From contig CAMYNW010000003.1 in assembly GCA_947259885.1 (NCBI GenBank), forward strand, positions 1 through 64,000: a stretch of 64,000 nucleotides of DNA, written 5' to 3'. Source of the stretch: an uncultured Gammaproteobacteria bacterium. GTDB lineage: Bacteria > Pseudomonadota > Gammaproteobacteria > Arenicellales > Poriferihabitantaceae. The notes under the pieces are model-generated. The model had not been told where the DNA came from. It made no database searches and saw nothing but the letters and a program-made list of their open reading frames with translations. Every line of letters starts with the position of its first letter. The stretch's first letter is position 1. Position numbers and translations under genes: made by a program. Shown here piece after piece: positions 48,850-59,926 of this stretch.

Positions 48850-49716
48850 TTATTTGCTTAACAGGCGCAACAAATACTGCCCGTACTCGTTCTTAATCAA
48901 TTCCTGGGCCAGTGATTCAAGCTGCTGGTCATTTATATATCCCTGACGCCAGCAAATTTCCTCCGGGCAGCAAATTTTCATGCCTTGACGTTTTTCTATG
49001 GTTTCAATGAATTTAGACGCATCCAATAATGAGTCGTGAGTACCGGTATCAAGCCAAGCCATACCACGACTAAATACTTCAACACCCAATGCTCCCTCAT
49101 CAAGATAAGATCGATTAAGGTCAGTAATTTCAAGCTCGCCTCTCGCAGAAGGTTTCAGTTCTCGAGCTCGATCCGAAACTGTATTGTCATAAAAGTAGAG
49201 TCCGGTTACGGCGTAACGCGATTTAGGCTTCTTTGGCTTCTCTTCAAGATCATAGGCATTACCTTTGTCATCAAAAGCAACCACACCGTATCGTTGCGGA
49301 TCATTCACCTGATAGGCAAAAACACGAGCTCCTTTTTTCAAAGCGGAGGCATTTTGCAGGCTTTCGCTCAAATGGTGTCCATAGAAAATATTATCCCCTA
49401 ATACCAACGCCGCCGGGTGTGCACCAATAAACTCAGAACCGATAATAAATGCCTGAGCCAAACCGTCTGGGGAGGGTTGAACCGCGTACGAAAGATTCAA
49501 TCCCCATCTCTCTCCATCGCCAAGAAGCTGTTGAAATCTAGGAGTATCCTGCGGTGTCGAAATGATAAGTATGTCCCGGATATTTGACAGCAATAACACC
49601 GACAGCGGGTAATAGATCATCGGTTTATCGTAGACGGGAATCAACTGTTTCGAAACAGCCAGAGTAATCGGCCACAGCCGTGATCCAGAGCCACCCGCTA
49701 GTATTATTCCTCTCAT
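48850..49716 (-). CDS. rfbA: Glucose-1-phosphate thymidylyltransferase
   Basis: The first step of dTDP-sugar synthesis: glucose-1-phosphate plus dTTP gives dTDP-glucose. The 288-residue sequence starts [18 protein letters not shown] (nucleotide loop; Thr and Tyr of the usual GTRLYP are replaced by Ser and Trp). It continues with [36 protein letters not shown] and [10 protein letters not shown]. It overlaps rfbB by four bases (ATGA). rfbC and rfbD, needed for dTDP-rhamnose, are not in this window. Confidence 0.95.
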   Translation of the reverse strand: MRGIILAGGSGSRLWPITLAVSKQLIPVYDKPMIYYPLSVLLLSNIRDILIISTPQDTPRFQQLLGDGERWGLNLSYAVQPSPDGLAQAFIIGSEFIGAHPAALVLGDNIFYGHHLSESLQNASALKKGARVFAYQVNDPQRYGVVAFDDKGNAYDLEEKPKKPKSRYAVTGLYFYDNTVSDRARELKPSARGELEITDLNRSYLDEGALGVEVFSRGMAWLDTGTHDSLLDASKFIETIEKRQGMKICCPEEICWRQGYINDQQLESLAQELIKNEYGQYLLRLLSK

Positions 49717-50795
49717 ACCGCACCACCCTTGCGATTGATTGTTCCCAGTCTTTGTCCGTTATGATCGTTCCTAGCCAGCACTCTGGAAATCCAATCCTGG
49801 TTATTCAGATACCATAGCACTGTCTTTTGCATGCCCGAGGTAAATGTTTCTTGAGGCTCCCAACCGAGTTCACGTTTTATTCTGCTAGCATCAATCGCAT
49901 AGCGTAGATCATGACCTGGTCGATCGCTGACAAACTCGATTAATGATTTATGGGGCCTACCATCTTTTGCGGGCATCAAGGTATCCAGTATTTCGCAAAC
50001 TGTCTTCACCACTTCAAGATTAGTGCGTTCTTCATTTCCCCCGACGTTGTAACTACGCCCAATCTCCCCATTGAGCATAATCAATACCAGGGCTCGTGCA
50101 TGGTCGTCCACATACAACCAGTCTCTCACATTCTCCCCTTTTCCATATACCGGTATTGGTTGTCCGGTAGTAGCCTTGGAAATAATAACTGGGAGCAATT
50201 TTTCCGGATACTGGTAAGGTCCATAGTTATTGGAGCAGTTGGAAAGTACTATCGGAAGGTCAAAGGTTTCATGCCAGGCACGTACAAGATGGTCGGAAGA
50301 CGCCTTGCTGGCACTGTACGGAGAATTAGGCTGGTAAGGCGATTCCTCTGTGAACAGTCCTTCACTGCCGAGACTGCCAAACACCTCATCAGTAGAAATA
50401 TGGTGAAATCGAAACCGATGTCGATCACTCTCTTCGAGCTCAACTAGGTACTTTCGTGTTGTTTCAAGTAGATTATAGGTTCCAACAATATTAGTCTGAA
50501 TGAACTCAGCGGGTCCGTCGATTGACCGATCAACATGGGATTCTGCTGCCAAATGCATAATTGCACACGGGCGGTGCGTGGCAAATAGCGCCTTTACGCC
50601 TGTTGAATCACATATATCGATTTTCTCGAAGTGGTAGCGCGCGTTCGAGGCTTCATTTTCGAGGGTTTCAAGATTTCCCGCGTAGGTCAGCTTATCAACA
50701 TTGACAACATGAAAATCAGATTCTTCGAGTAAATGTCTGATTACAGCCGAACCAATGAATCCCGCCCCACCGGTGACGATAATTGTATTTTTCAA
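49713..50795 (-). CDS. rfbB: dTDP-glucose 4,6-dehydratase
   Basis: An extended SDR that makes dTDP-4-keto-6-deoxyglucose from dTDP-glucose. The 360-residue protein has the NAD motif [12 protein letters not shown] at 7-18, [27 protein letters not shown] (Thr-Asp-Glu catalytic set), [15 protein letters not shown] (YxxxK) and [12 protein letters not shown]. All catalytic residues are present. The 4-keto product is the branch point to rhamnose or amino sugars; the following steps must be encoded elsewhere. It lies 12 bases after hldD. Confidence 0.96.
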   Translation of the reverse strand: MKNTIIVTGGAGFIGSAVIRHLLEESDFHVVNVDKLTYAGNLETLENEASNARYHFEKIDICDSTGVKALFATHRPCAIMHLAAESHVDRSIDGPAEFIQTNIVGTYNLLETTRKYLVELEESDRHRFRFHHISTDEVFGSLGSEGLFTEESPYQPNSPYSASKASSDHLVRAWHETFDLPIVLSNCSNNYGPYQYPEKLLPVIISKATTGQPIPVYGKGENVRDWLYVDDHARALVLIMLNGEIGRSYNVGGNEERTNLEVVKTVCEILDTLMPAKDGRPHKSLIEFVSDRPGHDLRYAIDASRIKRELGWEPQETFTSGMQKTVLWYLNNQDWISRVLARNDHNGQRLGTINRKGGAV

Positions 50796-50807
50796 AGTAT
50801 TAATATC

Positions 50808-51812
50808 TTAAGTATTGGGGTGCTCTAGATCCTTCATGTAACGTTTGATCCCTTGCTGGACAGTCAGAAACTGTTCCGCATAACCAGTTTTTCTCAGTTC
50901 AGTCAAATCAGCTTCTGTATAGCTCTGATATTTTCCCAACAGCGCATCCGGCATCGGAATATACTCAATCGTCCCTTGTTGAACTGCATCTTCTATGCTC
51001 AACTCTGTTTCACCTCGATCTAGTCTGAGTGTATTGATCACGCTCATCGCTACTTCGTTGAAACTTTGGCATCGTCCAGTCCCAACATTAAAGATTCCAC
51101 TTTTTCCTGGATGCTCAAGAAAAAAAAGATTTACCTTCACTACATCTTCTACCGAAACAAAATCGCGACGCTGTTCGCCGTCGCCATAACCGTCGGTACC
51201 ACGAAATAATTTCACTTTACCCTCAGCACGGAATTGATTGCGGAAGTGCCAGGCTACAGAGGCCATCCGGCCCTTATGTTGCTCTCGCGGCCCGTAAACG
51301 TTAAAAAATCTTAGTCCGACGCACTGTATTCCTGGGTCAGGCTGCCCCCGGACATAGTTATCGAATAACAGTTTTGAATAGGCGTAAGCATTGAGAGTTG
51401 ATTCAAAATCCGGCGATTCTTTGAATACGGCACCTGCGCCGTAAACCGATGCTGAAGATGCGTAAATATACTGAAGATGGTGTCGCCGGCAGTAGTGAAA
51501 CAATTCCTTGCTATACGTGAAATTGTTATGTAGCACATAACGACCATCAGTCGCCATTGTGTCGGAACAAGCACCTTGATGTAATACTGCCGAAACAGCA
51601 CCCAGCTTCTTGGCCGAGTGTTTCTTGGCTTGCAGAATATCAAAAAACTCGTCTTTATCCATATAGTCGGCGATTTCCAATCCGGAAAGGTTGTTGACTT
51701 TTTCGGCATTGGTTAAATTATCGACAACCAGAATATCTCTCCTGTCTTGGTCGTTCAAAGCCTTCACTATGCTCGATCCAATAAACCCAGCTCCTCCGGT
51801 AACAATTATCAT
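50808..51812 (-). CDS. hldD: ADP-L-glycero-D-manno-heptose 6-epimerase
   Basis: The last step of ADP-heptose synthesis for the LPS inner core: inversion at C6 of the ADP-heptose. The 334-residue extended SDR shows [13 protein letters not shown], the distinctive VDNLTNAEKVNNL, HQGACSDTM, ASSASVYG, YAYSKLLFD (YxxxK) and FFNVYGPREQHKGRMASV. Length is close to E. coli RfaD (310). The start overlaps the heptose kinase stop by four bases. LPS with heptose core is therefore likely in this organism. Confidence 0.95.
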   Translation of the reverse strand: MIIVTGGAGFIGSSIVKALNDQDRRDILVVDNLTNAEKVNNLSGLEIADYMDKDEFFDILQAKKHSAKKLGAVSAVLHQGACSDTMATDGRYVLHNNFTYSKELFHYCRRHHLQYIYASSASVYGAGAVFKESPDFESTLNAYAYSKLLFDNYVRGQPDPGIQCVGLRFFNVYGPREQHKGRMASVAWHFRNQFRAEGKVKLFRGTDGYGDGEQRRDFVSVEDVVKVNLFFLEHPGKSGIFNVGTGRCQSFNEVAMSVINTLRLDRGETELSIEDAVQQGTIEYIPMPDALLGKYQSYTEADLTELRKTGYAEQFLTVQQGIKRYMKDLEHPNT

Positions 51813-52774
51813 TTGCCTGCATCTCGGGTTATAGCAGTTTTTAACTCATGCATAGTCGCTGTGGCAGTACCCAGTTTTGACACCACAACTCCGGCTGCAC
51901 TATTGGCAACACTCATCGCATCGCTTAGGCCGAACTTTGCTGCCATGCACATTGCCATCACCGCTATTACTGTATCTCCAGCGCCACTTACGTCATAGAC
52001 CTCACGACTCCTCGCGTGACTGTGAATCGAAGGAGAATCTCTATCGAACAGCTTCATTCCTTTGTCACTCAAAGTCACCAGTATTTGTTGCACATTATAT
52101 GTTCTGATGAGATCCATGGCCTTTGCTTCTAAGTCTGAGTCATCTCCAATCTTTCCGGCAACTAGTTCAAATTCGTTTAGATTGGGCGTGATCATGGTTG
52201 CACCGCTGTACCTTGAAAAATCATTCCCCTTAGGATCTACAAGGACTGTCATTTTATGCTGTTTCGCAACCGTGAGGATTTTTTCTACCAATTTCAGCGA
52301 CCCTTTGCCGTAATCTGACAATATCAGCACATCGTGCCCGCTCAAAGATTCCTCGATTTCTTCGACCAATAATCGAGTTGACTCATCATTTGGCTGGCCT
52401 TCGAAATCAGCCCTGATGAGCTGTTGATTGCGGGAGATTATTCTCTGTTTGATACTGGTTGGCGCCAGCGGATCAACAATAAATTTATGTTGCACACCGG
52501 CGTCTTTGGCGGTCCTTTCTACAGTTTCTCCTGCCGCATCGTCACCAATAATTCCAAGTAGCGTGCAGCGACCACCGAGAGAGGTAACGTTCAATGCTAC
52601 GTTTCCAGCACCTCCCAGACGCTCCGTATTCTCGGTAACGGACACCACCGGTACTGGAGCTTCCGGTGATATTCTTTCTACGTCTCCAAACCAGTACCGG
52701 TCGAGCATGACATCACCCGCCACCAGCACCTTCGGTAATGCAATGGATTGCAGCTGTTTATCTGCCAACACCAT
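51809..52774 (-). CDS. hldA: D-glycero-beta-D-manno-heptose-7-phosphate kinase (kinase domain only)
   Basis: A PfkB-family kinase that phosphorylates heptose-7-phosphate at C1. Residues 15-26 give [12 protein letters not shown], then [27 protein letters not shown] substrate loop, SDYGKG, and the ATP/anion-hole motif [13 protein letters not shown] near the C-terminus. At 321 residues it equals the first domain of HldE (477 in E. coli); the nucleotidyltransferase domain is missing without any sign of a frameshift. The adenylyl step then needs a separate HldC-type protein, not seen in this window. It overlaps hldD by four bases and ugd by 17. Confidence 0.92.
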   Translation of the reverse strand: MVLADKQLQSIALPKVLVAGDVMLDRYWFGDVERISPEAPVPVVSVTENTERLGGAGNVALNVTSLGGRCTLLGIIGDDAAGETVERTAKDAGVQHKFIVDPLAPTSIKQRIISRNQQLIRADFEGQPNDESTRLLVEEIEESLSGHDVLILSDYGKGSLKLVEKILTVAKQHKMTVLVDPKGNDFSRYSGATMITPNLNEFELVAGKIGDDSDLEAKAMDLIRTYNVQQILVTLSDKGMKLFDRDSPSIHSHARSREVYDVSGAGDTVIAVMAMCMAAKFGLSDAMSVANSAAGVVVSKLGTATATMHELKTAITRDAGK

Positions 52775-54080
52775 AATATTGCAGTCCCGCCGCGCGCACC
52801 GCCTGTGGCGATAGTATATTTCTGCCGTCGATGATTACATCACCGTGCATTGTTCTAGCAACTCTGTCAAGGTCGGGCGCGCGAAATGCCCTCCACTCAG
52901 TAACCAGGATTAGTCCGTCGCAATCCTTAAGTACTTCATAAGGGTCTTCTGAGTTGAGTACTAGATCATCCCGATCTCCGTAAACGCGTCTCGCTTCGTC
53001 AGTTGCAACTGGATCATACGCTTTAACCGATGCCCCCATTCGCCACAACGATTCTATTACCACTCTGCTGGGCGCATCACGCATGTCGTCAGTATCAGGT
53101 TTAAAAGATAGCCCCCAAAGTGCAAACGTCTTGCCTTTTAGGTCTCCATTAAAATAGGCGGCTAGTTTATCTACGGGCACTTTTTTCTGATCGGTATTGA
53201 CCGCTTCTACAGCGGATAAGATGCGGGCATCGTAACCCGCGTCTCCCGCGGTTCGATGCAAAGCTCGGACGTCCTTGGGAAAACATGACCCACCATAACC
53301 GCACCCAGGGTAAATAAAATGGTATCCGATACGTGGGTCAGCGCCGATTCCAATTCGAACTGATTCAATATCCGCACCTAATCTTTCCGCCAGATTTGCC
53401 ATTTCATTCATGAAGGATATTTTGGTTGCTAGCATCGCATTGGCGGTATATTTGGTGAGTTCTGCAGATGGCACGTCCATCGTAATTACGCGCTCATGAT
53501 TACGATTGAATGGAGCATAAAGCTCGCGCATGACGGCAAGAGCCTGCTCGTCTGAAGTACCGATAATAATGCGATCCGGCTTCATAAAATCCTCTACCGC
53601 AGCCCCCTCCTTTAAGAACTCAGGATTCGAGACCACGCTGAAGTCACATTTAAATCCTCTCTGGTCTAATACGGATTGGATTTTTACCCTGACTTTATCC
53701 GCGGTGCCGACCGGCACGGTAGATTTGGTCACGATTACACGATAATTAGATATAGACTCACCAATCGAACCCGCAACCTGGAGTACATATTTAAGATCAG
53801 CAGAACCGTCCTCATCGGGCGGTGTACCTACCGCTATAAATATCACCTCCCCGTGATCAACCCCGGCTTCAATATCTGTAGTGAATCGCAATCGCTCAGC
53901 ATGGGAGTTTTCGTGTACCAGTGATTCAAGTCCTGGTTCGTATATAGGTAGTTGTCCTTTTCTCAATCCGTCAACCTTGGATTGATCGTTATCCACGCAA
54001 AATACGCTATTTCCCATTTCAGCCAGACAGGCCCCTGTAACCAGCCCAACATACCCGGTTCCAACAACGGTAATGTTCAT
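52758..54080 (-). CDS. ugd: UDP-glucose 6-dehydrogenase
   Basis: Oxidises UDP-glucose twice with NAD+ to give UDP-glucuronate, used for acidic polysaccharides or aminoarabinose. The 440-residue protein has the Rossmann start [59 protein letters not shown] (Glu) and the catalytic cysteine in [13 protein letters not shown], followed by [18 protein letters not shown]. All are as expected for complete Ugd. It starts the glycan gene block, 48 bases after lapB. Confidence 0.96.
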   Translation of the reverse strand: MNITVVGTGYVGLVTGACLAEMGNSVFCVDNDQSKVDGLRKGQLPIYEPGLESLVHENSHAERLRFTTDIEAGVDHGEVIFIAVGTPPDEDGSADLKYVLQVAGSIGESISNYRVIVTKSTVPVGTADKVRVKIQSVLDQRGFKCDFSVVSNPEFLKEGAAVEDFMKPDRIIIGTSDEQALAVMRELYAPFNRNHERVITMDVPSAELTKYTANAMLATKISFMNEMANLAERLGADIESVRIGIGADPRIGYHFIYPGCGYGGSCFPKDVRALHRTAGDAGYDARILSAVEAVNTDQKKVPVDKLAAYFNGDLKGKTFALWGLSFKPDTDDMRDAPSRVVIESLWRMGASVKAYDPVATDEARRVYGDRDDLVLNSEDPYEVLKDCDGLILVTEWRAFRAPDLDRVARTMHGDVIIDGRNILSPQAVRAAGLQYYGVGR

Positions 54081-54127
54081 TTTTAAGTTTTTAGATAAAT
54101 CAGGTGGTTTTTCGAGGCTCGGATAAG

Positions 54128-55333
54128 CTAAACCGGTAAATTCTTATGTCCAACCGTATCACGCTCACGGCCAAATACCCGTTTCTGTACAGACCCCCAC
54201 TCCTTACAGCCCGGACACTGCCAATGCAGAGAACTACTATTGAATCCGCATTGGCGGCATTGATACTCTCTCGATTGTCCCATTGATTGAGATAGAAGGG
54301 TGGCAATCAACTCGAGATCAATCGACTCTCCCTTAAACAACTCAGGTGCGTTTCGATTGCGGAGTAACTGATACAGTCCATCTAGGTTGGGGTACTTACG
54401 AACAATTTCCAGCAATAGCCGTTGGCCCGCTATACGCCCCTTTCGGTTCTGCGTAACCTCTACCAGTGCGGATATAATTCTGGCATCTGGATTTTTTTCA
54501 ATAGCAGATTCAAGAAACTGCCGATATCCCCGCTGGTCGCCCAGTTCTGCATAACTGTTGGAGATGAAATCCACTACCTCACCCAGTGCTTCTGGAGCCC
54601 ATTCTTCGATTCCCCTCCACAATTCTATAGCAACCAAGTGATTGCCTCTGGCTGCGGCAACCTGACCAGAAAGTATGGCAGCTCGGACACATTTTTCCTC
54701 GTTTTTAAAGGCGGATTCCAGATAGTACTCGGCTTCACCCGGCTTTTTATCACTCACAGCCCTTTCAGCCAATTCACAACAATACTGTGCAAGCCGTTTA
54801 GAGAAATCCTGGTTTGATATCCCAGCAAGTTCTTCGGCAACTACTATCGCACTGTGCCATTCTTGTTCATGATCATAGATCTGCAACAGGAAGCGACACG
54901 CCTGCTCCTTATATTCTTTAACCTGGCGTAATTCTTGAAACAGACTTTCTGAACGATCGAACAGTCCGGCCTTAAAATAATCTTGAGCAAGCTCAAACAG
55001 GGCTAAGCAGCGCAGGGAATCGTCAAGATCAGTTCTGGCAACAAGGTTCTGGTGGATCTGCGTCGCCCGTTCTATTTCACCTCTACGGCGAAATAGATTC
55101 CCCAAAGCAACATGCATCTCGACTGTATCCTTATCAAGTTCAGCTGCCTCAAGGAATACATTTAGTGCTTTATCTGGTTGCTCATTCAGAAGAAGATTGA
55201 GGCCTTTGAAAAATGCATCCGGAATTGGTTGTCTGATCGGTGCAGGTGGGGAGTTTTGATGATCTCTCGACGCCATCCACCACCCGCTGGCAGCAGCGGC
55301 AGGAAGTAGCAGCAGTAACCAGACTGGATCCAT
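54128..55333 (-). CDS. lapB: LPS assembly protein LapB (YciM)
   Basis: An inner-membrane-anchored TPR protein that guides FtsH to LpxC and so limits LPS synthesis. The N-terminal helix ([20 protein letters not shown]) anchors it, and about nine TPR-like repeats follow (about 45-340: [34 protein letters not shown], and so on). The C-terminal rubredoxin-like metal-binding domain is [18 protein letters not shown]. Length 401 (E. coli 389). It sits between lapA and LPS sugar genes, which fits its role in LPS control. Confidence 0.95.
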   Translation of the reverse strand: MDPVWLLLLLPAAAASGWWMASRDHQNSPPAPIRQPIPDAFFKGLNLLLNEQPDKALNVFLEAAELDKDTVEMHVALGNLFRRRGEIERATQIHQNLVARTDLDDSLRCLALFELAQDYFKAGLFDRSESLFQELRQVKEYKEQACRFLLQIYDHEQEWHSAIVVAEELAGISNQDFSKRLAQYCCELAERAVSDKKPGEAEYYLESAFKNEEKCVRAAILSGQVAAARGNHLVAIELWRGIEEWAPEALGEVVDFISNSYAELGDQRGYRQFLESAIEKNPDARIISALVEVTQNRKGRIAGQRLLLEIVRKYPNLDGLYQLLRNRNAPELFKGESIDLELIATLLSQSMGQSREYQCRQCGFNSSSLHWQCPGCKEWGSVQKRVFGRERDTVGHKNLPV

Positions 55334-55366
55334 TGGCTAAGATAAAATTAGAACCGAGTAGAATTA

Positions 55367-55630
55367 TCAGACCTGGTTACTTTCGAGAGTGCGAATAGTT
55401 TTATTCGCCTTAGAAAGACGACGACGTAACTTCAGGGATTTAATTAGACTTGCGAAATACCCAACTATTATTCCAGCTATAAAGGTGATAAGTAGCACAA
55501 CAGTCAATGGCTGTTCGGTTCTAAGTCCCATATAGTACTTAAGTTCTATGTTTTGTGGATTGTTGTAGAAAATCGACAATCCAAACAGAAAGAAAACCAG
55601 AATCACAATTACGTAAAGCAACTTTTTCAT
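55367..55630 (-). CDS. lapA: LPS assembly protein LapA (YciS)
   Basis: An 87-residue inner-membrane protein with two predicted spans, LLYVIVILVFFLFGLSIFY and VVLLITFIAGIIVGYFASL, then a basic coiled-coil tail (KLRRRLSKANKTIRTLE). DUF1049 family; NPQNIELKYYMG between the spans is typical. LapA works next to LapB in LPS assembly in E. coli. It is two bases from ihfB and 33 from lapB. Confidence 0.92.
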   Translation of the reverse strand: MKKLLYVIVILVFFLFGLSIFYNNPQNIELKYYMGLRTEQPLTVVLLITFIAGIIVGYFASLIKSLKLRRRLSKANKTIRTLESNQV

Positions 55631-55632
55631 TT

Positions 55633-55965
55633 TTACTGCCCCTTAAAACCGTCATCCACACGCTTTCGTAAACTAGCACCAGGTTTAAAGTGCGGAACAT
55701 ACTTCTCGGGAACCTGTACTTTTTCTCCAGTTTTCGGATTGCGACCGATTCGTGGTGGTCGATAGTGTAAGGTCATACTGCCAAAACCCCGGATCTCAAT
55801 GCGTTCACCATTAACCAGGGCTTCTGACATCCGCTCAAGTATGCTGTTGACGGCAAGTTCAACATCCTGCTCCGAGAGCTGAGGTTGATCTTTACTGATG
55901 TAAGCAACCAACTCTGATTTAGTCAGAGTTGGCTGGTCGTTGAATTGATCGCTATCAGAAGACAT
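55633..55965 (-). CDS. ihfB: Integration host factor subunit beta
   Basis: The beta subunit of IHF (110 residues), partner of the alpha subunit encoded at 10503-10823. The body includes [52 protein letters not shown] (written here in parts: FGSMTLHYR and RIGRNPKTG) and [14 protein letters not shown] short acidic N-terminal extension ([11 protein letters not shown]) precedes the usual MTKSEL start; translation might begin at a later codon, but no later ATG is present before TKSEL. It follows rpsA by 16 bases, the standard rpsA-ihfB order. Confidence 0.95.
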   Translation of the reverse strand: MSSDSDQFNDQPTLTKSELVAYISKDQPQLSEQDVELAVNSILERMSEALVNGERIEIRGFGSMTLHYRPPRIGRNPKTGEKVQVPEKYVPHFKPGASLRKRVDDGFKGQ

Positions 55966-55981
55966 GAGAATGCACCCGTTA

Positions 55982-57658
55982 TCACGAAGACTGTTTGCTC
56001 AATTGTTCCTTTAACTTGTCGCCAAGCGTAGCACCACCGATCTTGGCATCACGGGAATACTCCTGAACCGCCTTACCTTCAATCTCCATCTCCCTGACTT
56101 TTATTGATAGAGAAATTTTCCGATCTTTCCGCTCAATACTGGTGATCTTAGCCTCGACCTCATCACCTTCGTTGAGCACAGTGCGAGCATCTTCAATCCG
56201 ATCTTGTGAAATTTCCGAAGCACGAATATATCCTTCAACGTTTGGAATTAGCTCTATTGTGGCTCCTTTTTCAGTGACCTCTTTAACAACTCCTCGAACT
56301 GTACTGCCCTTGCCATTCTCACTGACATAGCCTGAGAAAGGATCCTCGACCGCTTGCTTAAGCCCCAGCGAAATACGCTCGCGCTCGGCGTCAACGGCTA
56401 GAACTACAACACTAAGCTCATCTCCTTTCTTAAGTTCAGTAACAACCTCCTCTCCTGGTCGGTCCCATGAGAGGTCTGACAAATGCACCAGGCCATCGAT
56501 ACCTCCATCAACCCCAATAAATACACCGAAATCTGTAATTGACCGAATATTGCCTGTCATTACATCCCCTTTCTTATGTGTAGCGGCAAATTCTTCCCAG
56601 GGATTAGCTGTGCATTGCTTCATACCTAGCGAGATGCGGCGACGATCCGGATCGATGTCCAGAACCATTACCTCCACCTCGTCGCCCACGTGGCAAACCT
56701 TACCAGGATGAATATTCTTGTTAGTCCAGTCCATCTCGGACAAGTGAACCAGACCTTCAACTCCCTCTTCCAACTCTACAAAAGCACCATAATCAGTGAG
56801 ATTCGTAACTTTCCCAAACAGTCGGGTATTAACCGGATAACGTCGTGCAAGATCCAACCAAGGATCCTCACCTAACTGTTTAATTCCCAAAGAGACTCTG
56901 CATTGTTCTCGATCGAATTTGAGCACACGAGCGTCTATTTCATCACCGACATTCAGAACTTCGGAGGGATGTTTAACGCGTTTCCATGCCAGATCCGTAA
57001 TATGCAGAAGTCCATCCAGGCCTCCCAAATTTACGAAGGCCCCGTAGTCGGTTAAGTTCTTTACGATACCTTTGACGACCTGCCCTTCTTCCAAAGTATC
57101 TAGAAGCTTCTCTCTTTCCTCATTGAGTTCGTTTTCTACGATGGCGCGGCGTGAAACTACAATATTATTGCGCTGTTGGTCTAATTTTATGATCTTAAAA
57201 TCAAGCTCACGACCCTCGATATATGCAGAGTCTTTGACTGGTCTGACGTCAACCAATGAACCAGGCAGAAACGCTCGCAACCCATTCACATCCACAGTAA
57301 AACCACCTTTGACCTTACCAGTTATAACTCCGTTTACGATCTGACTTTCCTCGTGCGCCTTGGCCAGTTCAGTCCAAGCGCGCGCCCGCATCGCTTTCTC
57401 GCGGGACATTTTGGTGTTACCAGTTCCGTCCTCAACAGCTTCAAGAGCAACTTCAACCTGGTCACCGACTTTCACAGTCAGCTCTCCCGCCGGGTTCTTA
57501 AATTCTGCTGCATGTATTTCAGCATCAGATTTCAAACCTGCACCAACAATTACGAAATCATTGTTGATTTCCAGGACTTCGCCCATGATGACCTCTCCGG
57601 GTTTCATCACTACACCGGATAAGCTTTCTTCTAGTAACGCCGCAAAATCTTCGCTCAT
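55982..57658 (-). CDS. rpsA: 30S ribosomal protein S1
   Basis: The 558-residue protein (E. coli 557) that binds mRNA to the 30S subunit. Six S1 motifs in tandem are visible; the first two bind the ribosome and the last four bind RNA. Examples are [17 protein letters not shown] (second), [20 protein letters not shown] (third) and [20 protein letters not shown] (fourth). In E. coli S1 represses its own mRNA through leader structure. The 272-base upstream gap to cmk holds no gene and is the natural site for such control; I see no clear stem there. Confidence 0.97.
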   Translation of the reverse strand: MSEDFAALLEESLSGVVMKPGEVIMGEVLEINNDFVIVGAGLKSDAEIHAAEFKNPAGELTVKVGDQVEVALEAVEDGTGNTKMSREKAMRARAWTELAKAHEESQIVNGVITGKVKGGFTVDVNGLRAFLPGSLVDVRPVKDSAYIEGRELDFKIIKLDQQRNNIVVSRRAIVENELNEEREKLLDTLEEGQVVKGIVKNLTDYGAFVNLGGLDGLLHITDLAWKRVKHPSEVLNVGDEIDARVLKFDREQCRVSLGIKQLGEDPWLDLARRYPVNTRLFGKVTNLTDYGAFVELEEGVEGLVHLSEMDWTNKNIHPGKVCHVGDEVEVMVLDIDPDRRRISLGMKQCTANPWEEFAATHKKGDVMTGNIRSITDFGVFIGVDGGIDGLVHLSDLSWDRPGEEVVTELKKGDELSVVVLAVDAERERISLGLKQAVEDPFSGYVSENGKGSTVRGVVKEVTEKGATIELIPNVEGYIRASEISQDRIEDARTVLNEGDEVEAKITSIERKDRKISLSIKVREMEIEGKAVQEYSRDAKIGGATLGDKLKEQLSKQSS

Positions 57659-57930
57659 AATAAATAAAAAATGCCCAACCTAAGTCTCTATGCAATCATC
57701 GTCTGATGCCGAAATCCCGGAGGGCAATACCTGCAATTAAAAAGTTAATGTCTGGTTATCGCAAGATGCCTGTTTCAGTTCATCTTTAGATAACCGCCTG
57801 TGCTTTGAGAGAAAATCGAAACGGTTCCGAAGAATCCGGTTATACGCTCGATTCTTAACGCAATTATTTGCTCCCAAGAGCAGCAATCGATCAAGAATCC
57901 GAGATATTCAAACTGTTTCGAGCCGCCTCG

Positions 57931-58605
57931 TCACTCGGATAAATCAAGGGCGGACTGGACTAGCTTCAATACCTCCTCAACTGCTTGCTCGATAGTTAAT
58001 TCCGTCGTATCAAGCAAAAAAGCGTCCTCGGCCGGTCTTAAGGGTGAAACTGGTCGGTTAGCATCCCGCTGATCCCGTTCGGTGATCTCCTCAAAAAGCT
58101 GGCGGATATTAACATCAAAACCCTTTAGTCTCAACTGGTTAAAGCGTCTTTTAGCCCGAGCCTCTGCACTCGCGGTAAGGTATATTTTGCAGATAGCGGC
58201 AGGAAATACCACGCTGCCCATGTCACGCCCATCCGCTACCAGGCCCGGCGGTTTTGCGCACGCTCTTTGCCAATCGAGTAAAGCCCTGCGAACCCCTGCT
58301 AGTGGTGCGATCCTGGAAGCTCGATCACCGGCTTGCTCACTCCTGATCAATCTATCTACAAATTCGCCATCCAGTAAAACCTGATCATTCCTAAATTCGA
58401 GTTCTAGGTTTTTGGCCAACTTTACCAGAGCAGGTTCGTCATTGAGTGCAATCTCATTCCTGGTTGCGAGCAAACCCAGCGCTCGATACAGAGCACCTGA
58501 GTCAAGATAGTGCCATCCAAGCACAGTCGCAGTTCTTAGCGAAACAGTACCTTTACCCGCACCCCCAGGGCCATCAACCGTGACCACGGGCGCATTAAGA
58601 CTCAT
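57931..58605 (-). CDS. cmk: Cytidylate kinase
   Basis: Phosphorylates CMP and dCMP using ATP. The 224 residues from ATG 58605 match E. coli (227), beginning with MSLNAPVVTVDGPGGAGKGT, whose P-loop is DGPGGAGKGT. DGRDMGSVVFP and the ERDQRDANRPVSPLRPAEDA lid are standard. A longer frame reaching 58689 would overlap aroA by 95 bases and add an atypical extension, so the shorter start is preferred; it overlaps the aroA stop by 11 bases. Confidence 0.95.
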   Translation of the reverse strand: MSLNAPVVTVDGPGGAGKGTVSLRTATVLGWHYLDSGALYRALGLLATRNEIALNDEPALVKLAKNLELEFRNDQVLLDGEFVDRLIRSEQAGDRASRIAPLAGVRRALLDWQRACAKPPGLVADGRDMGSVVFPAAICKIYLTASAEARAKRRFNQLRLKGFDVNIRQLFEEITERDQRDANRPVSPLRPAEDAFLLDTTELTIEQAVEEVLKLVQSALDLSE

Positions 58606-59914
58606 CGGTTGATTTAGCAGATACCACCTCAACATCCAGTCCAGTCTGTCGCGCCAACTGGTAAAAATTAGGGAAAGATGTCGCCACACAGTCTATATCA
58701 GCGATACAAACTGGACCGGAAGCTACATTTGCAGCCATGGAAAACGCCATGGCAATACGATGATCACCTTCACTCTGGACCTCACCGCTTTGAAATCGGC
58801 CTCCGGTGATGGTCATCCCATCAGAATGTTCTTCCACATTAATTCCAAGGTTTCGCAGACCTGTGACAGTACTGGAAATTCGATCACTCTCCTTGACTCT
58901 TAGTTCTTCAGCTCCACGAATCTCTGTGACACCATCGGCACGGGCAGCCGCAACTGCTATTGCAGGAATTTCATCTACCGCCAGTGCCACATCATTAGCG
59001 TCTATTTTGGTAGCGACAAGACGCGAACTGCGCACTCGAAGGTCAGCTACAGGCTCACCTCCTACATCTGTTTCATTTGTGCGTTCTACATTCGCCCCCA
59101 TTCTCTCGAGTATTGGCAATATTCCGCTGCGGGACGGATTAACGCCAACCCGAGACAGCAACAGGTCCGAGCCCGCACTGATCAAGGCGCCTAGAATAAA
59201 AAATGTTGCGGAAGAAAGATCGGCAGGCACCTCGATCTGGCTCGCGGAGAGGCCGCCACCGCCGCGCAAGGATACCCACGATCCGTCACGATTTACCTGG
59301 TAGCCAAATCCGTTCAGCATCCTTTCAGTATGATCTCTGCTTGGCGCAGACTCCTTTACCGCAGTCTCTCCTTTGGCATAAAGGCCAGCCAATAATATTG
59401 CAGATTTAACCTGGGCGCTCGCAACCGGCAGTTCGTACCTGATCCCTCTCAGACCAGAACTCGGATGCACCATCAATGGCGGCTTATCGTTGTCTGATTC
59501 TATCACTGCCCCCATTTGACGCAACGGATTGATAATTCTCCCCATCGGTCGATTGTTGAGCGACGCATCTCCAAATATCGCCGACGACCATTGTTGCCCG
59601 CATAGGATACCAGCCAGCAAACGAAACGCAGTGCCAGAGTTCCCCATATCCAAAGCGGCTTTGGGTTGTCGTAGTCCGTGCAGTCCATTTCCATGTACTA
59701 GATAGTCACCTTCCACATGCTCAATTAAAATACCCATTTTTCGAAATGCTGAGATCGTAGCCTTTACGTCCTCACCCTCGAGAATATCGCGGACTCGTGT
59801 CGTACCTTCGGCTAACGCGCCAAACATAATAGCGCGATGAGAAATTGATTTATCTCCATCCACCTTTAGATTACCAATAAGAGAGCCCCCGGGATTAATT
59901 CGGTAGTTCTTCAT
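58595..59914 (-). CDS. aroA: 3-phosphoshikimate 1-carboxyvinyltransferase (EPSP synthase)
   Basis: Joins PEP to shikimate-3-phosphate, the sixth shikimate step. The 439-residue protein shows GDKSISHRAIMFGALAEG (Lys and Ser substrate contacts), NSGTAFRLLAG, RPMGRIINPLRQMGA and DEIPAIAVAAARADG with the catalytic Asp/Glu. The G-T-A (not G-N-A) at 94-96 and the AVxxx-LDLD pattern resemble class II EPSP synthases (as in Pseudomonas and Agrobacterium). In many Pseudomonas aroA is fused to tyrA; here they are separate, 12 bases apart. Confidence 0.96.
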   Translation of the reverse strand: MKNYRINPGGSLIGNLKVDGDKSISHRAIMFGALAEGTTRVRDILEGEDVKATISAFRKMGILIEHVEGDYLVHGNGLHGLRQPKAALDMGNSGTAFRLLAGILCGQQWSSAIFGDASLNNRPMGRIINPLRQMGAVIESDNDKPPLMVHPSSGLRGIRYELPVASAQVKSAILLAGLYAKGETAVKESAPSRDHTERMLNGFGYQVNRDGSWVSLRGGGGLSASQIEVPADLSSATFFILGALISAGSDLLLSRVGVNPSRSGILPILERMGANVERTNETDVGGEPVADLRVRSSRLVATKIDANDVALAVDEIPAIAVAAARADGVTEIRGAEELRVKESDRISSTVTGLRNLGINVEEHSDGMTITGGRFQSGEVQSEGDHRIAMAFSMAANVASGPVCIADIDCVATSFPNFYQLARQTGLDVEVVSAKSTDES

Positions 59915-59926
59915 ATCAGATGTAAA

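Noticed and set aside
58606..58689. Longer cmk start at 58689
   Set aside because: It extends deep into aroA, and the P-loop then lies too far from the N-terminus compared with the family.
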